Source: Oligoflexus sp. (GTDB lineage: Bacteria; Bdellovibrionota_B; Oligoflexia; Oligoflexales; Oligoflexaceae). From it: a stretch of 64,000 bases of DNA. How positions within the stretch are numbered: position 1 is the first letter of the stretch; each line of letters opens with the position of its first letter. The notes under the pieces are model-generated. The model was not told where the DNA came from. It worked only from the letters and a program-made list of their open reading frames with translations, and did not search any database. The position numbers were made by a program, and so were the translations under genes. Positions 32,274-41,647 of this stretch are shown here, piece after piece. The stretch is from positions 85,143 to 149,142 of the forward strand of contig JACMOC010000043.1 in the NCBI GenBank assembly GCA_014378195.1. The letters are read 5' to 3'.

Positions 32274-33686
32274 ATGTCAGGTCTGTTTCACTCGCTCAAT
32301 ATCGGCTCTGAATCCCTCTTTGCCAGCCGGCAAGGTGTGGATACGGCTGGTCATAACATTGCGAATGCTCAGACCGAAGGTTTTTCCCGTCAACGTGTGA
32401 ATCTTGAAACACGGGCTCCCTCGGAGACCCGTGGTGTCGTCATTGGTAACGGAGTGTTTGTCAAAAACATCTCGCGCGCTCATGACTCCTTCCTCGAAAA
32501 ACAATTGAACGACACGCATCAGGAGATGGGGCACTCCACGGCACGATTCGATAGCCTTAAGCCCCTCGAAAACATTTACAGCCCCGAGCTCGGCAATGGA
32601 ATATCCGCCGAGCTCGATAAGTTTTATAACTCCCTCCAGGACCTTTCAAACTTTCCGGAAGAACTTCCTGTCCGTACCGGCGTTCGTGAGTCCGCGCAGA
32701 ACGTCGTCAACGCTTTCCGTCACACCGACGAAAGCCTGAAGGTGCAGCGCGATGACATCAATAACCGTATCCAGGGCGAAGTTCAGGAAGCATCCGGCAT
32801 GATTGCCGATATCGCCAACCTCAACATCGCGATCAAAGGTGCGGAGACAAGCTCGAGCAAGGAAGTCCCTGACCTCATGGATCAGCAGGATAAGATACTC
32901 CGCGAGCTCACCAAAAAGATGGATATCTCTTATTATCGCGGCGATCAAAACATGGTCGTGGTCCGTGGTCCATCAGAAACTCTCCTCGTTGATCGAGGCG
33001 AAGCCGCGCGGATGGATGTCGCGCGAAGCGATGATAAATCTCAGTTTGATATCGTGGTCCTCGACGGAGCAGCCTGGAAGCCGACTATCGTCACGCACGA
33101 CAACAAAAAAGGCCGTTTAGCCGGAATGATTGAAGTCCGCGATAAGGTTATCCCGAACCTTCTCGAAGACAACAACAAGATGGCCACGGCTTTTGCCGGC
33201 TCGATGAACGCGATCCATCGCCAGGGTTTTGGGCTTAAAGATTACAAAGAAACCACGGGACGTGATTTTTTTGAGATCAAAAATATCGATAATGCGGCTG
33301 CAACTCTCGCGTTGGATAGTCGCATCGTGGAATCGACCAATGCGATTTCCGTAGCCGCGTCGCCCAATGCTCCCGGAGACAACGTTCTTGCCAATAAGAT
33401 GATTCGCGTTAAGGACGAGAAGATCATGGGAGACGCAAGTCTCGGCGACTATTACGCAAACTATGTCGGGGTTTTCGGTCTTGACCTCCAGCGGTCGCAG
33501 CAGACCAAAGAGGCCGATGATACTCTGATTCGCAATCTCAACTCTCGACGTGACGCCATCTCAGGTGTGTCGATGGATGAAGAGGCAACAAACCTTCTGA
33601 AATGGCAGGCGAACTTTACGGCTTCCTCGAAGGTCATCACGACCGTCGATGAAATGATCGAAACCGTCCTCCAGATGAAACGGTAG
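32274..33686 (+). CDS. flgK: Flagellar hook-associated protein 1, FlgK (HAP1)
   Basis: 470 residues. It starts SGLFHSLNIGSESLFASRQGVD with AGHNIANAQTEGFSRQRVNLET, the classical FlgK N terminus, and ends with GVSMDEEATNLLKWQANFTASSKVITTVDEMIETVL. It forms the hook-filament junction together with FlgL. It is slightly shorter than E. coli FlgK (547), with a reduced middle, parallel to the short flagellin. Confidence 0.96.
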   Translation: MSGLFHSLNIGSESLFASRQGVDTAGHNIANAQTEGFSRQRVNLETRAPSETRGVVIGNGVFVKNISRAHDSFLEKQLNDTHQEMGHSTARFDSLKPLENIYSPELGNGISAELDKFYNSLQDLSNFPEELPVRTGVRESAQNVVNAFRHTDESLKVQRDDINNRIQGEVQEASGMIADIANLNIAIKGAETSSSKEVPDLMDQQDKILRELTKKMDISYYRGDQNMVVVRGPSETLLVDRGEAARMDVARSDDKSQFDIVVLDGAAWKPTIVTHDNKKGRLAGMIEVRDKVIPNLLEDNNKMATAFAGSMNAIHRQGFGLKDYKETTGRDFFEIKNIDNAAATLALDSRIVESTNAISVAASPNAPGDNVLANKMIRVKDEKIMGDASLGDYYANYVGVFGLDLQRSQQTKEADDTLIRNLNSRRDAISGVSMDEEATNLLKWQANFTASSKVITTVDEMIETVLQMKR

Positions 33687-33695
33687 GTGCTGTAA

Positions 33696-34595
33696 ATGCG
33701 TGTATCAGATAGACAGCGTTATGATCAGGCGAACTTCCGGGTTGATCAAGCGAAAACTGAGAACTCCAATAACCTCGAGCAATTGTCGACGCAAAAACGC
33801 GTGACTAAAGTCTCGGATGACCCCGTTGCGGTCGGTCAGATTCTGCGTCGGCGTTCGACTTTAAGTAATATAGAACAGTATTCAAAAAACGTCGAATTCA
33901 CCAAAGGTTATATCGATCGAACGGAATCCTCTCTACAGGGGATTCACGATTATCTGATACGTGCGAAAGAACTCGCGGTCAGCCTTTCCAGTGGAACATA
34001 CGCTGCCAATAGCCGGGAATCCGCGGGCCTCGAGGTCAAAGAGATTCTCGAAGGTGTGGTTTCCCTTGCCAACTCACAGTATAACAATCGTTATGTGTTT
34101 GGAGGGTTTCGCACCCAGACACCTCCTATTACAGGGGATGGGGAATTTTCTGGAGACGATGGCGCGATTTACCTGCCGGTGGAAAACGGTACGTTCCGGC
34201 AAATCAATTTGCAGGCCCGCGCGCTGTTTGAGCCGACTGCGGATGAACGCGCCAAGGGCCACTTTGGAATGGTCGAGACTCTGGCCTTGCTTCGTGATTC
34301 ATTGAAAGACAACAATGTCCAAGGCATCCGGAAAGCGATGGACGAACTTGATATCCAGATGGATAAAACCACCTCGAGCCAATCATCTCTCGGTGCTGTT
34401 TACAACGCCGTAGACGAAACTTCCAAACGTCTTGAACTCGGCAACGAACTCACTCATGCGGATCTGTCTCGCCTGGAAGACGCGGATGTCTACAAGGCGA
34501 CTACAGATTTCAAGAAGTCGGAAGCGGTTCTGCAGAGTACGCTTATGGCTTCGAATAAGTTGCTTCAGCCGTCCTTGCTGAATTATTTGCAGTAA
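33696..34595 (+). CDS. flgL: Flagellar hook-associated protein 3, FlgL (HAP3)
   Basis: 299 residues of the flagellin superfamily. N-terminal segment MRVSDRQRYDQANFRVDQAK, then NLEQLSTQKRVTKVSDDPVA, and the end TDFKKSEAVLQSTLMASNKLLQPSLLNYL match FlgL. It sits between FlgK and flagellin at the filament base. 9 bases after flgK. Confidence 0.95.
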   Translation: MRVSDRQRYDQANFRVDQAKTENSNNLEQLSTQKRVTKVSDDPVAVGQILRRRSTLSNIEQYSKNVEFTKGYIDRTESSLQGIHDYLIRAKELAVSLSSGTYAANSRESAGLEVKEILEGVVSLANSQYNNRYVFGGFRTQTPPITGDGEFSGDDGAIYLPVENGTFRQINLQARALFEPTADERAKGHFGMVETLALLRDSLKDNNVQGIRKAMDELDIQMDKTTSSQSSLGAVYNAVDETSKRLELGNELTHADLSRLEDADVYKATTDFKKSEAVLQSTLMASNKLLQPSLLNYLQ

Positions 34596-34642
34596 GAATT
34601 GCGGTCTAAAGATTAGCGCCATCTGCCAGGGAGGGTAAAAAG

Positions 34643-34942
34643 GTGCTTGTATTAACGAGGAAAGTTGGAGAAGGGATTGCTATCGGCGATGATATAAAAA
34701 TCGTCGTGATGCAGATAAAAGGCAAGCAGGTACGGCTCGGCATCAAGGCGAGCCCTAATACTGTTGTTCATCGTGAAGAAGTGTATCAACGCATCCAGGA
34801 TGAGAACCGGCAAGCCTCTTATTCGCAGGTCGCAAGCGTCGATCAAGCCTCGGATATCATGGAAGATAGTGAGGTCATGCAAGATCCCAGTCACACGCCG
34901 TTCAAAAAAGTCGTGCGCGGATCGAAAAAGTCTGATTCCTGA
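34643..34942 (+). CDS. csrA: Carbon storage / translational regulator CsrA
   Basis: 99 residues with a GTG start preceded by GGGAGGGT. The CsrA core is complete ([40 protein letters not shown]) with the RNA-binding Leu4 and the Arg of the HREE motif. CsrA dimers bind GGA motifs in mRNA leaders. About 35 extra residues follow the core, ending in a basic tail ([13 protein letters not shown]). Its placement after flgL and before fliW mirrors the Bacillus and Campylobacter arrangement in which CsrA represses flagellin translation. Confidence 0.95.
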   Translation: MLVLTRKVGEGIAIGDDIKIVVMQIKGKQVRLGIKASPNTVVHREEVYQRIQDENRQASYSQVASVDQASDIMEDSEVMQDPSHTPFKKVVRGSKKSDS

Positions 34943-35037
34943 AGAGTCACGAGTCTATTCTTGTTGGTCCCATAAACTTGAGATAGACTGAAGAATAGGT
35001 TCTCCATAATCCAATGACAATTCCAAGGAGTAGGGCC

Positions 35038-35586
35038 TTGATCAAGGTGAAAACAACGCGCTTCGGCGAGATCGATATCGACGAAAAAGATGTGATCACC
35101 CTCCCGGCTGGCATCATCGGTTTTCCGGAACTCAAACAATATGTGCTGCTCGACCACGATCAAGATTCGCCTTTTAAATGGCTTCAGGCCTTGGAAGATG
35201 GCGCGATTGCTTTTGTTCTCATCAATCCCCTCCTCTTCAAACCTGACTACCTTGTCGAAGTGAATGAAGGCGAAGTCGGTGACCTTGAGATTGAAAACGA
35301 AGAGGATGCAGTGGTATCCGTAATCATTACTATGCCAAGTGATCCGCAAAAAATGACGGCTAACCTCAAAGCGCCGGTGATTTTCAACCTAAAAAATCAC
35401 AAAGGTCGTCAGATTATTCTCAATTCGTCAGAATACACGACTCGTCATAATATTATGGAAGAGATGCGCAAATATACGGCTCAACCTAAAACGGGCGAAC
35501 TCGATGCAACTATCGAGCAGGCGAAAGAAGAGACACAAGAGAAAAAGACATCCGTTGGCAAATCTAAGGTCGAGAAAAAGGGCTAA
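35038..35586 (+). CDS. fliW: Flagellar assembly factor FliW, CsrA antagonist
   Basis: 182 residues. The core matches FliW: VKTTRFGEIDIDEKDVITLPAGIIGFPELKQYVLLDH (in parts), then NPLLFKPDYLVEV and a later LKAPVIFNLKNHKGRQIILN. FliW binds CsrA and is displaced by free flagellin, linking flagellin synthesis to export. A TTG at 35038, seven bases after AAGGAG, is the likely start; an ATG at 35014 precedes this site. The C terminus has a Lys/Glu-rich extension not typical of FliW. Confidence 0.93.
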   Translation: MIKVKTTRFGEIDIDEKDVITLPAGIIGFPELKQYVLLDHDQDSPFKWLQALEDGAIAFVLINPLLFKPDYLVEVNEGEVGDLEIENEEDAVVSVIITMPSDPQKMTANLKAPVIFNLKNHKGRQIILNSSEYTTRHNIMEEMRKYTAQPKTGELDATIEQAKEETQEKKTSVGKSKVEKKG

Positions 35587-35641
35587 GACTCTAAGCCCTG
35601 GTTTTCACGTGTAGAAGGGAAGTTCCATAAGGAGCTTCCCT

Positions 35642-36535
35642 TCAATGTTTTTCAGCACCCGAGCTCGGATTGAGCACGGCTTGCGAAAGCCACGAATTAA
35701 AGAGGCGATGAATGTGCCAGAAAACGGCGTTTTTGCGGCACGAATGAAGACGGTGTTTATCAACTAAACTCACTGGACGTAAAAGCCTTAGGCTCGACGT
35801 GATAAAAGCTTCGTCAAAGCGAGGGAGCTCCTCGATCATGATCGGTCTTTCCGTCACCGGAATTTTCGCACTTGTGAGGAGTTCTATCGTCCGGGCTCGC
35901 GTGATTCCAGGAAGGATGCCGCTCGCCAAAGGCGGTGTCGCAATCTCAACGAGATCCCCTTCCCGACTCAAAAAGAACACATTCGCCAAGCCGGTTTCTA
36001 AGAGTTCGCCATCCGCACTCAACCACAGGATATCGTCAAATCCTTCGCGGGCTGCAGCTGCGGATGCACTGATCGTGTTGAGATAGTTGTTGGTCTTTGT
36101 CACATCGTCGCGTTGATGGGCGGGATGCCGTTTCGATTTAAGCTTCACACCTTCAGAATCTGGTTTGTACAAGGGAAACGGTATTGGCTTTGCGTAAAGG
36201 TAACGCTCAGGCTTCAGGGCCTCCAGCGGGATTAGAGGCCCCCCTATTCCGCGCGAAACGACGAGTCGAAGCGATGTATATTCCGACGGATGGGCGCTGA
36301 GCAGGTGATCGATGTCAAACTGCAGAATCTCGTTCGACCAGGGAACTGGAATTTCGTGAATTCGAGCGCTGTTTCGCAATCTTTCCATATGGCGTTCAAA
36401 GTCGATCAAGACCCCGTTTTTCGCCGCAAAAATTTCGTATATGCAGTCCCCATACAGGAAACCACGGTCAAGCGCTGGGATCATCGCTTCCGATTCGGGG
36501 TGTACGATCCCGTTAATCATGACATAGGACGACAT
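35642..36535 (-). CDS. Class IV pyridoxal-phosphate aminotransferase
   Basis: 297 residues from an ATG with AAGGA six bases upstream. Fold type IV PLP enzyme (branched-chain aminotransferase, D-amino-acid aminotransferase or aminodeoxychorismate lyase). Visible: DRGFLYGDCIYEIFAAKNG near the start, the catalytic Lys in DVTKTNNYLNTI, and a phosphate-binding loop GILPGITRARTIELL. The subgroup cannot be fixed by eye; the ETGLANVFFL segment fits several. A pabA/trpG-type gene lies 19 kb away, so a pabC role is possible but not supported by context. It converges with fliW. Confidence 0.88.
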   Translation of the reverse strand: MSSYVMINGIVHPESEAMIPALDRGFLYGDCIYEIFAAKNGVLIDFERHMERLRNSARIHEIPVPWSNEILQFDIDHLLSAHPSEYTSLRLVVSRGIGGPLIPLEALKPERYLYAKPIPFPLYKPDSEGVKLKSKRHPAHQRDDVTKTNNYLNTISASAAAAREGFDDILWLSADGELLETGLANVFFLSREGDLVEIATPPLASGILPGITRARTIELLTSAKIPVTERPIMIEELPRFDEAFITSSLRLLRPVSLVDKHRLHSCRKNAVFWHIHRLFNSWLSQAVLNPSSGAEKH

Positions 36536-36634
36536 AGTTAGTCCTTGCGGTTTGAAGATGAGAGTGCTAGTCAAGGCAGTCCTCTCACTTATTGACTTAG
36601 TGAAGGTCTGCCCGCCAATAGGAGTGTAATTATC

Positions 36635-37978
36635 ATGGAAGTTTTAGCTTCCCCATCCCGCAAAGTCCATTTGATTTCTCTTGGCTGCGCTCGGAATCGG
36701 GCCGACTCGGAAGTTATGCTGGGTTCTCTTATGTCGAGTGGTTATACGATCACCGATGATGCGGAAGAGGCCGACACCGTAGTTATCAACACCTGTGGTT
36801 TTATCGAAGCGGCTAAAGCGGAAAGCGTCCAAACTATTCTGGACGCGGCCGAGTTGAAGAAAATCAATCCCAATATGAAAGTCGTTGTCGCGGGTTGTTT
36901 GACTCAGCGTTACAAGGGCCAACTCGTCGAAGGTTTGCCTGAAGTCGACCTCTTCATCGGAACGGATGAATTTCCGAAAATCGCTGAGTTTCTTCAGCAG
37001 GATCTCCCAAAGGGTACTGTTCGCGCGCAAAGAACACATTATCTTTACGACGGCAGTTTGCCGAAAAAGAATACGCTTACATCGTCGAGCGCCTACGTAA
37101 AAGTCGCCGAAGGATGCCAGCACAATTGTTCGTTCTGCATTATTCCGGCAATTCGCGGTCAGTTGCGCTCGCGTCCTATCGCGAACGTTGTTCAGGAAGC
37201 CGTTGCACTTGCCAAAGAGGGCGTCAGAGAGCTGAACTTGATCGCTCAAGACCTGGCCGCATACGGGCGTGATTGGGGCTCATCCGATCTACTTGAGCTT
37301 CTAAAAGCGCTGGTCGAGGTCGATGGCATTGAGTGGATTCGCCTCCTGTATGTTTATCCAGAAAACATCAGCGATGAATTTATCGAATTTTTTGCTTCGC
37401 ATCCCAAAATCGTGAAATACCTTGATATTCCCGTACAACACGCCAGCGACGATCTCCTGAAAAAGATGAATCGCGACATTTCGCAAGACGGTCTGCGAAG
37501 GATCTTTGGCAAGCTGCGGGAGCGCGTGCCGGGAATCGCAATCCGGACCTCAGTGATGGTTGGTTTCCCCGGTGAAACGGACGATGATTTTGAGCAGCTT
37601 CGTGACTTTGTCATCGAGCAGCGTTTTGATCACCTTGGTTGTTTCACATATTCGCAGGAAGAAGGAACTGTCGCGGGTCGGATGAAAGAGCAGATCGAAG
37701 AAGACGTGAAGCTGGAACGCCAGGCTGAGATCATGGCGCTTCAAAGAGAAATATCTGCGGATCGTCTCGTGGATTACGTAGGAAAAGTCGTGACTGTACT
37801 CGTCAAAGGGCTCTCTGACGAATCCGATCTACTTGCCGAAGGACGTCTCAGCACGCAAGCGCCTGAAGTCGACGGCGTTGTTTATATCAACGACGGTGAC
37901 TTCAAGCCTGGTACGATTCAAAACGTACTGATCACCGATTCCCACGATTACGATCTCGTGGGGCGTGTTGTCGACTGA
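36635..37978 (+). CDS. rimO: Ribosomal protein S12 methylthiotransferase
   Basis: 447 residues. Radical SAM enzyme that adds a methylthio group to an Asp of ribosomal protein S12. N-terminal UPF0004 domain (ISLGCARNRADSEVML, INTCGFI, VVAGCLTQRY) supplies three Cys for the second cluster. The SAM-cluster motif is C161-x3-C165-x2-C168 (GCQHNCSFC), followed by IPAIRGQLRSRP. A C-terminal TRAM domain follows. SLGCARNRADSE with Ala-Arg rather than QMN supports RimO over MiaB. Confidence 0.96.
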   Translation: MEVLASPSRKVHLISLGCARNRADSEVMLGSLMSSGYTITDDAEEADTVVINTCGFIEAAKAESVQTILDAAELKKINPNMKVVVAGCLTQRYKGQLVEGLPEVDLFIGTDEFPKIAEFLQQDLPKGTVRAQRTHYLYDGSLPKKNTLTSSSAYVKVAEGCQHNCSFCIIPAIRGQLRSRPIANVVQEAVALAKEGVRELNLIAQDLAAYGRDWGSSDLLELLKALVEVDGIEWIRLLYVYPENISDEFIEFFASHPKIVKYLDIPVQHASDDLLKKMNRDISQDGLRRIFGKLRERVPGIAIRTSVMVGFPGETDDDFEQLRDFVIEQRFDHLGCFTYSQEEGTVAGRMKEQIEEDVKLERQAEIMALQREISADRLVDYVGKVVTVLVKGLSDESDLLAEGRLSTQAPEVDGVVYINDGDFKPGTIQNVLITDSHDYDLVGRVVD

Positions 37979-38001
37979 GCGAAAAGCGAGAGTGGATTCT
38001 C

Positions 38002-38409
38002 TCAGAATGCTGCGAGAGTCCACTGACCAGTGACACCCGAAAACTTGTGTTTCGAGGGATCGTAAACCGGGCTGATGCGTAGAGGCGACTTTGCGATATC
38101 TTGAAAGGCGTATGTTTGGGCCTCTTCAAAGGTCGCTGCTACCGGAGTAAAGATCATGTATGTGCCCATAAGACTACCCGCGATAAATCCCACGGAAGCT
38201 CCAACAGCGACATAACGCAGGTTTTTATCCGGCTTGGGTTGAAAGCTCAAAAGAGCTGCTCCGAAAGCCGCGCCGAAAGCCGCGCCGTATCCTGCGGTAA
38301 CAAAAAGGTCTTGAAAGCGCTCTTCTGTCGTAATCATCTGAGCGTGGCAAGTACCTGACATTAAAGACGAACTGATGGTGAGTCCAACTAAAAGGAGAGC
38401 GCGCTTCAT
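38002..38409 (-). CDS. Hypothetical exported membrane protein with glycine zipper (135 aa)
   Basis: An N-terminal signal peptide ends near CHAQ. Residues about 38-56 form a small-residue-rich helix (AGYGAAFGAAFGAALLSF), followed by a second hydrophobic Gly-rich segment (AVGASVGFIAGSLMGTYM). This looks like a glycine-zipper double-helix hairpin in a membrane. The C-terminal 50 residues are soluble. Shine-Dalgarno AAGG upstream. The family is unknown to me. Confidence 0.65.
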   Translation of the reverse strand: MKRALLLVGLTISSSLMSGTCHAQMITTEERFQDLFVTAGYGAAFGAAFGAALLSFQPKPDKNLRYVAVGASVGFIAGSLMGTYMIFTPVAATFEEAQTYAFQDIAKSPLRISPVYDPSKHKFSGVTGQWTLAAF

Positions 38410-38731
38410 AAGTGAGTTACCTTTTCCTTTGAAATTTCTAAAGGAAGCTATATTTTAAGTCTACCAAGCCAGAGTGTTTTTGCCTAGAAAGCGCCCGATA
38501 AACGATTATTCGGCAAAGATTTTGGCTTTTTGCAAGTGCTTGACCCCCGGGCCGATAGGGATTGACAAGCTAAAAATAATCCCCTATGCAACTGATTAGG
38601 GAATGAGGTAACATTCAACCTCACAGTGTTCCTGCCCTTAGCATGAGTCTTCACTTACGTTTTCAGCTAATGTTTACGAACTCTATAATTCATCCAACCA
38701 ATCTTTAATTACCCACCGAAGAGAGCTAATC
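38410..38731. other. 322-base region with the rho leader and promoter candidates
   Basis: Between the divergent glycine-zipper gene and rho. It contains a perfect TTGACA (38562-38567) with a 17-base spacer to a weak TATGCA, and nearer to rho a TATAAT promoter listed separately. rho leaders are often regulated by attenuation; I see no obvious hairpin-plus-T-run here. No RNA gene or ORF. Confidence 0.4.
38661..38689 (+). promoter_or_regulatory. Putative sigma-70 promoter for rho
   Basis: A perfect -10 TATAAT at 38684-38689 with a 17-base spacer to a weak -35 TTTCAG at 38661-38666. About 43 bases remain to the rho ATG, containing the Shine-Dalgarno GAGAG. Confidence 0.55.
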
Positions 38732-40150
38732 ATGTCAGAAAAGGATAAGCCAGCAACGTTGACCACACGTGGCAAGAAAGCAGCTATCACGAAAATCGAA
38801 AAAGTCGATTCCTCGGATCAGCCGCCGATTCAGTCACAGCCTGCGATCATCGAAGCTCAGGTCCACGTTCAGGCTCCCCAAAGCACTGGCGGCCAGGTCG
38901 ACATCAATTTGAAAGAGCTTAAGGAAAGAAAGATTTCTGACCTTAACAAGCTCGCCCGCGACTTCGGTATCGAAGGCTCGAGCAGCATGAGAAAGCAAGA
39001 TTTGATTTTTGCACTTCTCCAGTCGCAAGCGGAACGCGGTGGTGTAATCTATGGTGAAGGCGTCCTTGAGACTCTCCCAGACGGTTTCGGCTTCCTCAGA
39101 GCTCCTGACTACAATTATCTCCCCGGTCCCGATGATATCTATGTTTCGCCCTCTCAGATCCGTCGCTTCAACCTGCGCACGGGCGATACTGTTTCCGGTC
39201 AAATCCGCCCCCCGAAAGACAGCGAGCGTTATTTCGCTTTGCTCAAAGTGGAATCGGTCAATGGCGCAGCTCCAGATCCCGGGTTCGATAAGATCCTCTT
39301 TGATAACTTGACTCCGCTCTATCCGATGGAAAAGTTCAAGATGGAAGTTTCGGCCATCAACTACTCCACGCGGATCATCGACATCATGTGTCCGATCGGT
39401 AAAGGCCAGCGCGCACTCATCGTTGCGCCGCCTCGTACCGGTAAAACGGTTCTTCTCCAAAACATCGCGCACTCGATCGAGAAAAACCATCCGGAAGCTA
39501 TCCTGATCGTTCTCCTCATCGATGAACGTCCGGAAGAAGTGACCGATATGGAACGTTCGGTTCGCGGCGAAGTTATCTCATCAACCTTCGATGAGCCGGC
39601 TCAACGTCACGTTCAGGTCGCTGAGATGGTCATTGAGAAAGCGAAACGATTGGTCGAGCACAAGCACGATGTCGTTATCCTTCTCGACTCCATTACCCGC
39701 CTCGCTCGCGCTTATAACTCCGTCGTTCCTCCGTCAGGCAAAATCCTCTCGGGTGGTGTTGACTCCAACGCTCTGCACAAACCAAAGAGATTCTTTGGTG
39801 CGGCGCGTAACATCGAGGACGGCGGTTCTTTGACTATCATCGCAACAGCGCTCGTCGATACCGGCTCGCGTATGGATGAAGTCATCTTTGAGGAATTCAA
39901 AGGTACAGGTAACATGGAACTTGTGTTGGACCGTAAATTGTCTGAAAAACGCGTGTTCCCGGCTATGGACATCAACAAGTCAGGGACTCGAAAAGAAGAG
40001 TTGCTCCTGCCGAAAGACGTCCTGAATCGTATGTGGATCCTCCGCAAACTTCTTCAGCCTTTGAACACAGTCGATGCTATGGAATTCCTTGTTACCAAAC
40101 TTGAGAAGACCCAGAGCAATGTTGAGTTCCTTGAGTCGATGAACGGTTAA
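38732..40150 (+). CDS. rho: Transcription termination factor Rho
   Basis: 472 residues. Hexameric RNA-dependent ATPase. Order: N-terminal low-complexity extension (about 60 residues), Rho N-domain helical bundle ([13 protein letters not shown]), the cold-shock-like RNA-binding domain ([29 protein letters not shown]), then the ATPase with Walker [15 protein letters not shown], Walker [18 protein letters not shown]-loop [26 protein letters not shown], and R-loop region. About 50 residues longer than E. coli Rho, all at the N terminus. Confidence 0.98.
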   Translation: MSEKDKPATLTTRGKKAAITKIEKVDSSDQPPIQSQPAIIEAQVHVQAPQSTGGQVDINLKELKERKISDLNKLARDFGIEGSSSMRKQDLIFALLQSQAERGGVIYGEGVLETLPDGFGFLRAPDYNYLPGPDDIYVSPSQIRRFNLRTGDTVSGQIRPPKDSERYFALLKVESVNGAAPDPGFDKILFDNLTPLYPMEKFKMEVSAINYSTRIIDIMCPIGKGQRALIVAPPRTGKTVLLQNIAHSIEKNHPEAILIVLLIDERPEEVTDMERSVRGEVISSTFDEPAQRHVQVAEMVIEKAKRLVEHKHDVVILLDSITRLARAYNSVVPPSGKILSGGVDSNALHKPKRFFGAARNIEDGGSLTIIATALVDTGSRMDEVIFEEFKGTGNMELVLDRKLSEKRVFPAMDINKSGTRKEELLLPKDVLNRMWILRKLLQPLNTVDAMEFLVTKLEKTQSNVEFLESMNG

Positions 40151-40231
40151 GTATATAAACACGGGCCCAAGGGATGTTGCGGTAGTCGCGGTATCTAGGA
40201 CCAAGTGATGATGGTTAAGGAAAGCAAGTCG

Positions 40232-40432
40232 ATGAAAGCTAGTATTCACCCAATTTATGTCGAATCTCACGTTCAGTGCGCGTGTGGAAACAAATTCCTG
40301 ACGCGTTCGATCAAACCTCAAATTCAGGTTGAGATTTGCAGTGAATGCCACCCGTTTTATACGGGTAAGCAAAAAGTGATGGACACCGCTGGTCGTATCG
40401 AAAAATTCAAAAAGAAATACGCTCAGAAGTAG
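40232..40432 (+). CDS. rpmE: Large ribosomal subunit protein bL31
   Basis: 66 residues from the ATG giving MKASIHPIY, with AAGGA upstream; the nine codons before it are not family-like. Zinc-binding C+ type: CACG at residues about 16-18 and CSEC at about 36-39, then HPFYTGKQK and the C-terminal basic helix. Follows rho by 81 bases, an order common in bacteria. Confidence 0.96.
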   Translation: MKASIHPIYVESHVQCACGNKFLTRSIKPQIQVEICSECHPFYTGKQKVMDTAGRIEKFKKKYAQK

Positions 40433-40456
40433 CCCCACAGTGCAAGGTTTGCTAAT

Positions 40457-40492
40457 TGCCCGAATCCCCTTCTCAAAAGGTGGGTTTGGGCA
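40457..40492 (+). terminator. Hairpin after rpmE, probable terminator
   Basis: GCCCGAATCC pairs with GGGTTTGGGC (one G-T pair) around a 12-base loop, followed by ATTCTACTTT. The T tract is broken, so efficiency is uncertain. Confidence 0.5.
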
Positions 40493-40510
40493 TTCTACTT
40501 TGAGGCTTGT

Positions 40511-40540
40511 GGTTTGGTTGGGTTTGGTTTGGTTTGGTTT
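40511..40540 (+). repeat. Six tandem GGTTT pentamers upstream of prfA
   Basis: The 30 bases are six GGTTT units, with one change (the second unit is GGTTG). It ends 21 bases before the prfA ATG, in the likely 5' leader. Such a G-run repeat could form a two-layer G-quadruplex or vary in copy number by slippage. Confidence 0.85.
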
Positions 40541-40561
40541 AGTTGAGCGGGAGCAGGCACT

Positions 40562-41644
40562 ATGTACGATAAACTGGAATCGATTGAGCTGCGGTTTGGT
40601 GAGATAGATAGCCTTATGTCACGGCAAGGCCTGAGCGGCGCAGAGCTGACGAAGCTTTCGCGTGAAAGGGCAGGTTACGCCGATATAGTGGAAGCTTTTC
40701 AGCTCTACAAAAAAACGAGATCGGAACGGGACCAAGCCAAAGTCATGCTCGCTGAGGAGAGTGACGCCGAAATGCGGGCGATGGCCAAGGAAGAGCTTGA
40801 TCTCCTGGAAGAGCAGGTCATCGAGCTTGAAAAACGCATGCAGGTCCTCACCTTGCCTAAAGATCCTAACGACGATCGTAATATCATGCTTGAAATACGT
40901 GCGGGTACAGGAGGCGAGGAAGCCTCGCTTTTTGCCGCTGACCTTATGCGCATGTACTCGCGATTTGCTGAGAATCAGCGCTGGAAAGTCGAACTGATGT
41001 CGGCTACGGAATCGGCTACGGGTGGTTATCGCGAAGTCATCGTTTTGATCAGCGGCGAAAGTGTTTATCGTCGCTTGAAATTTGAGTCCGGTGTCCACCG
41101 CGTTCAGCGCGTACCCGCGACGGAGGCTCAAGGCCGTATTCATACCTCGGCCTGTACAGTAGCGGTTTTGCTCGAAGTGGACGACATCGACGAAGTGCAC
41201 ATCGATCCCAAGGACATTGAAATCACCCTTTGCCGCTCGTCAGGCGCCGGTGGCCAGCACGTGAACACGACCGATTCGGCCGTTCGTATTGTCCACAAAC
41301 CCACAGGTGTCGTTGTCGAGTGCCAGGATGAACGTTCGCAGATCAAAAACAAAGAACGCGCGATGAAAGTCCTTAGGAGCCGTCTTCTCGAGCGGGCTCA
41401 GCAAGAACAGGCCGACGAGATCAGCGCGGAGCGTAAAAGCCAGGTCGGTAGCGGAGACCGCAGTGAACGTATTCGGACCTACAATTTTCCACAAGGTCGC
41501 TTGACGGACCACCGAATCAACCTCACTATCTACAAGCTGGCCGCTGTAATGGAAGGTGATTTGAACGAGATCCTCGACGGTCTCGCCACTGCCCACCAAA
41601 CCGAACTTCTCAAAAGCGAACTTGAAAAAACGCACGGGAGATAA
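40562..41644 (+). CDS. prfA: Peptide chain release factor 1
   Basis: 360 residues, the RF1 length. It terminates translation at UAA and UAG. The stop-codon recognition tripeptide PAT lies in QRVPATEAQGRIH (RF1-type PxT rather than RF2-type SPF), and the GGQ catalytic loop is in SSGAGGQHVNTTDSAVRI at about residue 230. The following gene prmC methylates this Gln; the pair is separated by 3 bases. Confidence 0.98.
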   Translation: MYDKLESIELRFGEIDSLMSRQGLSGAELTKLSRERAGYADIVEAFQLYKKTRSERDQAKVMLAEESDAEMRAMAKEELDLLEEQVIELEKRMQVLTLPKDPNDDRNIMLEIRAGTGGEEASLFAADLMRMYSRFAENQRWKVELMSATESATGGYREVIVLISGESVYRRLKFESGVHRVQRVPATEAQGRIHTSACTVAVLLEVDDIDEVHIDPKDIEITLCRSSGAGGQHVNTTDSAVRIVHKPTGVVVECQDERSQIKNKERAMKVLRSRLLERAQQEQADEISAERKSQVGSGDRSERIRTYNFPQGRLTDHRINLTIYKLAAVMEGDLNEILDGLATAHQTELLKSELEKTHGR

Positions 41645-41647
41645 TTG

